Part shown: positions 59,712 through 64,000 of the stretch, in pieces
Layout of the letters: every line of letters starts with the position of its first letter
Position numbering within the stretch: the stretch's first letter is position 1
NCBI RefSeq assembly: GCF_014145675.1
Contig: NZ_JACGZW010000002.1
Span: 124,001 to 188,000, forward strand
Source of the DNA: Amycolatopsis dendrobii
GTDB taxonomy: Bacteria; Actinomycetota; Actinomycetes; Mycobacteriales; Pseudonocardiaceae
DNA: 64,000 bases
Reading direction: 5' to 3'
Notes under the pieces: generated by a model
What the model was told of the DNA's origin: nothing
What the model saw: the letters and a program-made list of their open reading frames with translations, nothing else
The model's database searches: none
Translations under genes and position numbers: made by a program

Positions 59712-60019
59712 TACTGCGGCCCCCGTAGGGTTCCGGCGCGGTTGATGCCACTATGCGCGGTCTGGTCGCTGGCCTGGTAGTTGCGGGCAGCGGTGCCGAG
59801 GTCGGTGCCGAAGCGTTCGGCATCGGTGCACCAGGTGGTGAGGTCCGACTCCCAAGACTGGCTGAAGGACGTGGCTGCCCCGGCTGCTGCGCCGCCGGGC
59901 AGTGCGTTGGGGAGCTGGCCAACTGGCTCGGCGCAGTGTGCGCTGCGCAGCGCCCCTGCCGCGTCGATCGCGGCTTTGCCTGCGGCTCGCAGTTCGTCCG
60001 GAACCGTTCGGAACCCCAT
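59711..60019 (-). CDS. Small WXG100/ESX-like protein
   Basis: 102 residues from the ATG at 60019. Helical hairpin with FRTVPDELRAAGKAAIDAAGAL and SFSQSWESDLTTWCTDAERFG; W-E-S at the hairpin turn resembles WXG. Its stop and the hydrolase ATG share a base (TAATG), so the two are a chaperone/substrate-like pair. Confidence 0.72.
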   Translation of the reverse strand: MGFRTVPDELRAAGKAAIDAAGALRSAHCAEPVGQLPNALPGGAAAGAATSFSQSWESDLTTWCTDAERFGTDLGTAARNYQASDQTAHSGINRAGTLRGPQ

Positions 60020-60124
60020 CTGCGTCCCCTCCTGTAGTCGCTCCATCACGGTACGGGACCAGTTGGTTCGTCTCAACGATCGCGGGCGCGATCAAGAAGA
60101 TCTACTCGGCCACCGTGAGTAGAA

Positions 60125-60340
60125 CTACTCGGCTGCTTCCTGGGAGGAATGCTTTTCTGCGCGTTCGACCGGAGGCTCAGCTTGTTCAATCAACTTGTCG
60201 AGGAGTGCGGCCGACTCGGCAGCCGCTTTCGGCGGTGCTGTACCGGCGTCGATCGCCCGACGCAGCTGTGCGGCGGCGTTGGTCAAGGATTCATCAGGCC
60301 CCTGCTCCGGGCGCGGATTGCGGTCGTTCACGTTAGGCAT
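60125..60340 (-). CDS. Small hypothetical protein
   Basis: 71 residues from the ATG at 60340 (a TTG immediately upstream is possible). Charged, helical (NAAAQLRRAIDAGTAPPKAAAESAALLDKLIEQAE in parts). No Shine-Dalgarno. Probably co-transcribed with the ESX-like pair downstream. Confidence 0.5.
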   Translation of the reverse strand: MPNVNDRNPRPEQGPDESLTNAAAQLRRAIDAGTAPPKAAAESAALLDKLIEQAEPPVERAEKHSSQEAAE

Positions 60341-60932
60341 CAATGGTTTCTTGGAGTTGTCGGAATGCAGGTCTCAGGCGTTCAGCCGTGCCCCGGAGCG
60401 TCGCGTCCAAACCAGCGGGCGAACCGGGGGAAAATCGAGGACGAAACCCGGCAATATGCGCCATGAACTGAGTAATGTCGCCAGTACAGTGTAGCCCGGG
60501 AAGAGCGGCGACCATGGGTACCCCGGACCTGATTAGCGTGTGCGCGGAAGGTCACTGGGCTTGCGCCAGAGGCGTTGGCTGCGCTTCTTCCCGCTGATCC
60601 GGCGAGCATTCGAGGCCGGGAAGCTGGCCACTCGGAGCCGCTGCCTGCCATACCGGACCAGCTGCTGAGGCTCGAACAAGGCAAACGGGCCGTGGCAGTC
60701 GCGTTTGTGGGATCTGGCCGCCGGGTTGAGACCCACCATGTCCGCGCTGATGACCGCCGCGGAGGCTTTGGTCGCGCAGGCTGACGAGTGGCCAGGTGGA
60801 CGTCAGTGCCGACACCCGGAAGTCTGACACGCAGTGATCTACAGCGTTCCCGGGACACACGGTTGCGTGTTGGCTACCATCGGTTCGGCTTAGGAAGCTA
60901 TGGGCGGGGCTAGCCGCAAGGGGAGGATGCAG
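60341..60932. other. Intergenic region with a possible gene remnant
   Basis: About 590 bp between divergent ESX-like operons. The plus-strand frame ending at about 60830 contains LWDLAAGLRPTMSALMTAAEAL followed by a stop and preceded by a stop 55 codons earlier, so it may be the end of a decayed gene; nothing else is protein-like. Confidence 0.4.
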
Positions 60933-61370
60933 ATGGCTGAGCAGGCGACACCACCAGGCGATACAGGTGCGATCGGCATGCTCACCGGGGCAAGCTTTTT
61001 CGTCGCCGACGGCTCGCCCGGAGGTGGTGGCGCGTCCGGCGGAGGCGGCGGCGCACCCGGCTTCTACCTGAGCAAGGACGCCATGACCGCCGAACTCACG
61101 AACCTGAAAAAGCTGCAAGCGCGTATCGAGGCACAGATCAATAACGCTCGGCCGATGTGGTCGATTACGCCTCCAGGGCAGGATCCTGCGTCCCTGCGGA
61201 ACACCGACGCCAGCAACAACTCCGGGAACCTCTACCAGGGCCACCTGACGCGGCAAAGCGCCTACCTCGGCACCGTCATCCAGAAGATGGAGGACGCGCT
61301 CGGCATCCACAGCTCACATGACGAACAAGCAGGACACGACATCAACCAGGCAGGCCAGGAACCAATCTGA
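60933..61370 (+). CDS. ESX-associated small protein
   Basis: 145 residues from the ATG at 60933, for which GGAGG is 6 bases upstream (an ATG directly after the GGAGG is too close). A Gly-rich N-terminal stretch (GGGGASGGGGGAPG) is followed by two helices (SKDAMTAELTNLKKLQARIEAQIN, QGHLTRQSAYLGTVIQKMEDALG). The layout is that of PE-like partners of ESX proteins. The stop overlaps the DUF3558 ATG (TGATG). Confidence 0.7.
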   Translation: MAEQATPPGDTGAIGMLTGASFFVADGSPGGGGASGGGGGAPGFYLSKDAMTAELTNLKKLQARIEAQINNARPMWSITPPGQDPASLRNTDASNNSGNLYQGHLTRQSAYLGTVIQKMEDALGIHSSHDEQAGHDINQAGQEPI

Positions 61371-61987
61371 TGACCACACGCACCCGCCTGGCCGCCGTCG
61401 GGCTTGCAACCTCAGCGCTCGTCCTGAGCGCATGCTCCGGCAACCCGGGCACGGCGCAGCCGTCGTCGCCCGCAGTTCCCTCGCAGTCCCCCTCCGCAGC
61501 CGGGTCCGGTGCGCCGAAGGTGCCGAACCCCCTTCCTGCCGGGACGCTTGACCGAGATCCGTGCAGCACACTGACCGCTGGCCAGATCAGCACCTTGCTG
61601 GGCACCTCTTCTCCGGATGTGCAACCGGCGAAGGACACAGGGGTCGCCAAGGCTTGTCACTGGGCGAACCTGGACCGGGGCTCAGGCATCAGCGTGCAGC
61701 TCGTCTACGCGTGGAAGGATGGCCTCGGACACGTCTACGCCAAGAAGAACGAGGGGTTCTTCAAGGAACTCGCACCGGTGCAGGGGTACCCGGCCGTGGC
61801 GTACGGGCCGAGCGACGACAGCTCCACCGGCCGCTGCGGTGTCGCCATCGGGATCTCCGACACGATGGCATTCGAGGCCGACGCGACCATCTCGCGCGCA
61901 AATGTCGGAAAACCGGGATCCGACCCGTGCGAAGCGGCGCGCCGCATCGGCGACGCCGTCGTCACCACGCTCAAGGCCGGGGCGTGA
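61370..61987 (+). CDS. DUF3558 domain lipoprotein
   Basis: 205 residues. Lipoprotein signal with lipobox LVLSACSGN (Cys near 22), a Ser/Pro-rich linker, then DUF3558: DPCSTLTAGQISTLLG, KACHWANLDRGSGISVQLVY, YPAVAYGPSDDSSTGRCGVAIGISD, PCEAARRIGDAVVTTLKAG. Two conserved Cys pairs fit disulphides outside the cell. DUF3558 lipoproteins are repeatedly coupled to EspG and PPE-like genes in Pseudonocardiaceae, as here. Confidence 0.87.
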   Translation: MTTRTRLAAVGLATSALVLSACSGNPGTAQPSSPAVPSQSPSAAGSGAPKVPNPLPAGTLDRDPCSTLTAGQISTLLGTSSPDVQPAKDTGVAKACHWANLDRGSGISVQLVYAWKDGLGHVYAKKNEGFFKELAPVQGYPAVAYGPSDDSSTGRCGVAIGISDTMAFEADATISRANVGKPGSDPCEAARRIGDAVVTTLKAGA

Positions 61988-61989
61988 CG

Positions 61990-63285
61990 ATGAGTTTCAT
62001 CGCGGACAGGTTCAACGAGTTCCTGAAGCAGATGCAGGCCGAGGGGAAGATCATCCTTCCGGGTGAGCTGGTGCGGCGAGTGAAGGCCGGGCCTGGGCCG
62101 GACAGTCTCGGGCAGGCGCAGTACGCCGCGGCGAAGCAATCGACTGAGCAGCAGGGCATCGAGTCCGACACCCTGACGGCGGTCGGCCGGCTGGAGGCTG
62201 CCTGGTCGGGGCAGAGCGGCGACGCGGCACGGGGATCGCTGAAGCCGCTGGCGGACGTGGCGACGTCAGCGTCGATGGCGTTGCACGACAGTCAGAACAC
62301 TCTCGCCGATCAAGGACACGCGTTCACCTCGACCCGGGATTCGCTGCAGGACGTGTCCGACGACGCGCCGTCGAAGTCCGCCTGGGACACGGCCACCCCG
62401 TGGGATACCGACAACGAAGACAAGATCAACCAGCGCAACGCCGCCATCCAGCAGAACAACGCCACGTATCAAAGCTTCACCGACACCAGCGACGGCCATG
62501 CGCAGAAGATGCCCGTCGACTACGGGCAAGTCCCCGATTCCTCGGACGGCACCTACGGCCTCGCTCCGGAGAAGGGACCGGTCGAGCATCCGCCTGAGCC
62601 GCGCAAGAAGGAAAGCTTCACCCCGTATCCGCCCAGCCATTCCTACGGCCCGCCTGACCAGGGCGGCCCAGGGACCACGCCTCCGCCCGGATCGTTCGCA
62701 CCGCCGCCGGGACCCAGTTGGGTCTCCGGCGGGCAACAGCAGTCTCAGCCCTACGTGCCTGCAGCCGCGCACGGCGGGGACAGCACGCACACCTCCGGAT
62801 ATACCCCGCCCGGCTCGACCGGCGTGAACAACGTCCCGGCGCAGTTCGGACCTACCGGCTCTACCTATGTGCCGGGTGCCGGGCCAGGCGGCTCCAGCAA
62901 CTATCAAAGCCCCGGGTATGTGGGCAGCATGCCCGGGTCGTTCGGGCCTGTCGGCGGAACCGGAGCGCCCGGCTCCGGCGGCACTGGATCAGGCGGCCCT
63001 GGCTCGTCCGTTCGCGGCGGCCCGGGAGGAGCGGCCGGTCAGGGCGGGTCAAGCGGCTTAGGCCGGTTCGGCGAACCGGAGCCCGGCGCTCGCGGCGGAA
63101 CAGCGAACAACGGTGCGCCTGGTGCCAAGGGCGCAAACGGCATGCCGATGGCCGGCGCAGCTGGCAAGGGCGGCAAAGGCGAGGAGGACAAGGAGAAGAA
63201 GGCCGCTTCCTACCTCCAGGAAGCCGACCCGAATTCCTTGTTCGGCTACGACGGCAAAGCCACTCCACCGGTCATCGGCAAGTAA
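61990..63285 (+). CDS. PPE/WXG100-like Pro/Gly-rich protein
   Basis: 431 residues from the ATG at 61990 (GTG at 61984 possible). N-terminal ~150 residues are helical with an AAWSGQSGDAARGSL segment, a WSG turn as in WXG100/PPE proteins. Residues ~200-400 are Pro/Gly/Ser-rich and presumably disordered. The C-terminus (KKAASYLQEADPNSLFGYDGKATPPVIG) is typical of ESX substrates in this genus. Expected to be exported with help from the downstream EspG. Confidence 0.75.
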   Translation: MSFIADRFNEFLKQMQAEGKIILPGELVRRVKAGPGPDSLGQAQYAAAKQSTEQQGIESDTLTAVGRLEAAWSGQSGDAARGSLKPLADVATSASMALHDSQNTLADQGHAFTSTRDSLQDVSDDAPSKSAWDTATPWDTDNEDKINQRNAAIQQNNATYQSFTDTSDGHAQKMPVDYGQVPDSSDGTYGLAPEKGPVEHPPEPRKKESFTPYPPSHSYGPPDQGGPGTTPPPGSFAPPPGPSWVSGGQQQSQPYVPAAAHGGDSTHTSGYTPPGSTGVNNVPAQFGPTGSTYVPGAGPGGSSNYQSPGYVGSMPGSFGPVGGTGAPGSGGTGSGGPGSSVRGGPGGAAGQGGSSGLGRFGEPEPGARGGTANNGAPGAKGANGMPMAGAAGKGGKGEEDKEKKAASYLQEADPNSLFGYDGKATPPVIGK

Positions 63286-63315
63286 GCAGCATCAGCTGTA
63301 TCGAGGGGAAACAAC

Positions 63316-64000
63316 GTGATGCTGCTCGACGAACCAGTGACCCTGCCGCGCCTGGCGGTAGCGAAAGCCTGGGAATGGGAACGGATCGGCCCGGCACATC
63401 CGGTGCTGGGCGTTGTCGACGTCTGGGTCGAGGACGACGCCGCGGCGCGCCTGGACGACCTGACCCGGCAAGTGTTGGCCGAGCCGGGGTTCTACAACCT
63501 GCGCACTAACCGGGTCACCGGCGAATTCCGCGACCTGATGCTGGCGGTCGCGAACGCCGACGCCGAATGCTACGGCTGGTCGGCCGACCGACACGACCGC
63601 GACCGCGCTCTGCTCGCCGTCGCAACCGGCCGCAGCGCCGTGCTGGCCACCGTCGAGGACGATCAGCTCACCCTGACCGCGATCGGCGCGAACCAGCTCG
63701 TCCGCGCCGTCGTCGACCAGCTGCCCGACTTCCCGGCTGCGAACATCCGCGAGTTCACCGTGCCGAAAGCCGAGTACGACGGGAACACGAGCCGGAGCGA
63801 CGAGTCGTACGACCTCGACACCACCAGCGACTACACCGTCACCACCCCCGCCGACCAGCTCCGCGCCGTCATGGGGTCTCGGCGGGAAGCCAGCCACCAG
63901 CTCTACGTCGCCGCCCGCGCCGGAGGCCGTCGGGTGTCCAGCCTGCCACTGACCGCCGTGGACAGCCTCGACCACGGCCGCGTCCTCACCTACCTCCGCG
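63316..64000 (+). CDS. EspG-family ESX chaperone (3' truncated by window end)
   Basis: At least 228 codons from a GTG at 63316 (GAGGGGAA upstream; ATG at 63319 also possible). The translation shows LPRLAVAKAWEWERIGPAHPVLGV, VLAEPGFYNLR, AVATGRSAVLATVEDDQLTLTAI and VMGSRREASHQLYVAAR, GGRRV, the pattern of EspG proteins. EspG binds PE/PPE-type substrates in the cytoplasm and delivers them to an ESX secretion machine. It follows the PPE-like gene after 30 bp. The C-terminus lies outside the window. Confidence 0.85.
   Translation, partial: MMLLDEPVTLPRLAVAKAWEWERIGPAHPVLGVVDVWVEDDAAARLDDLTRQVLAEPGFYNLRTNRVTGEFRDLMLAVANADAECYGWSADRHDRDRALLAVATGRSAVLATVEDDQLTLTAIGANQLVRAVVDQLPDFPAANIREFTVPKAEYDGNTSRSDESYDLDTTSDYTVTTPADQLRAVMGSRREASHQLYVAARAGGRRVSSLPLTAVDSLDHGRVLTYLR

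Noticed and set aside
1..64000. CRISPR arrays
   Set aside because: No regularly spaced identical repeats of 25-40 bp were seen; the repeats found are short arm sites, operators or hairpins.

Overview
The window is high-GC actinobacterial chromosome, most like Amycolatopsis or another member of the Pseudonocardiaceae. This is inferred from gene content: LCP and FtsW-like wall genes, a gene order matching Mycobacterium tuberculosis Rv0981 to Rv0996 (mprA, mprB, pepD, moaB2, mscL, fmdB, FTHF cyclo-ligase, galU, glp/moeA, rimJ, glpR), an actinobacterial-type conjugative element, and ESX accessory genes (EspG, DUF3558, WXG100-like proteins). GTG and TTG starts and ATGA/GTGA overlaps are common.

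Region 1 (1-15 kb) is mixed chromosome. It holds the end of an ECF sigma factor and an AAA ATPase; convergent to them an FtsW-like flippase and an LCP ligase; a flavin-type oxidase and an NmrA-type reductase; a Wzt-like ABC ATPase; two TetR regulators; a flavin monooxygenase with a DUF3159 membrane protein; an MFS transporter; an orphan LuxR-type response regulator; and a TRIC-like channel. Two gene scars lie here: a frameshifted tyrosine integrase beside tRNA-Arg(CCU) at about 8 kb, and the joined remnants of an acetoacetyl-CoA synthetase and a GntR regulator at about 11.3 kb.

Region 2 (15-37.9 kb) is the conserved Rv0981-Rv0996 block. It is interrupted after mprAB by a DeoR regulator plus galT, and after pepD by a roughly 9 kb module. 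In that module five genes with 4-base overlaps (GT2 glycosyltransferase, DUF2064 protein, methyltransferase, membrane-anchored molybdopterin oxidoreductase, small membrane protein) face a GT-C-like membrane protein, a response regulator and a histidine kinase. A zinc-ribbon-bearing NAD epimerase and a metallo-beta-lactamase-fold hydrolase sit next to them. Together these look like an undescribed envelope glycoconjugate pathway with its own two-component system. The block ends with a gephyrin-like (MoeA/Glp) gene and its likely membrane receptor (GlpR/SepX type).

Region 3 (about 38-56.7 kb) is an integrative and probably conjugative element beside tRNA-Ala(CGC). Reading inward it has a large serine recombinase, a tyrosine integrase with an attP-like site (tRNA 3' half, terminator, paired 10-bp repeats on both sides), an excisionase, an XRE repressor, two ArdA-like antirestriction genes, a replication-relaxation protein, a VirD4/TraD-like coupling ATPase, an MT-A70 methylase, a VWA/membrane/VWA-lipoprotein operon, and several AT-richer orphan genes. 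One orphan carries a HEPN-type Rx4H motif.

Region 4 (57-64 kb) returns to chromosomal-type ESX accessory genes: LppA-like and DUF3558 lipoproteins, an alpha/beta hydrolase with a WXG100-like N-terminus, two small ESX-like proteins, a Pro/Gly-rich PPE-like protein, and an EspG-family gene cut by the window end.
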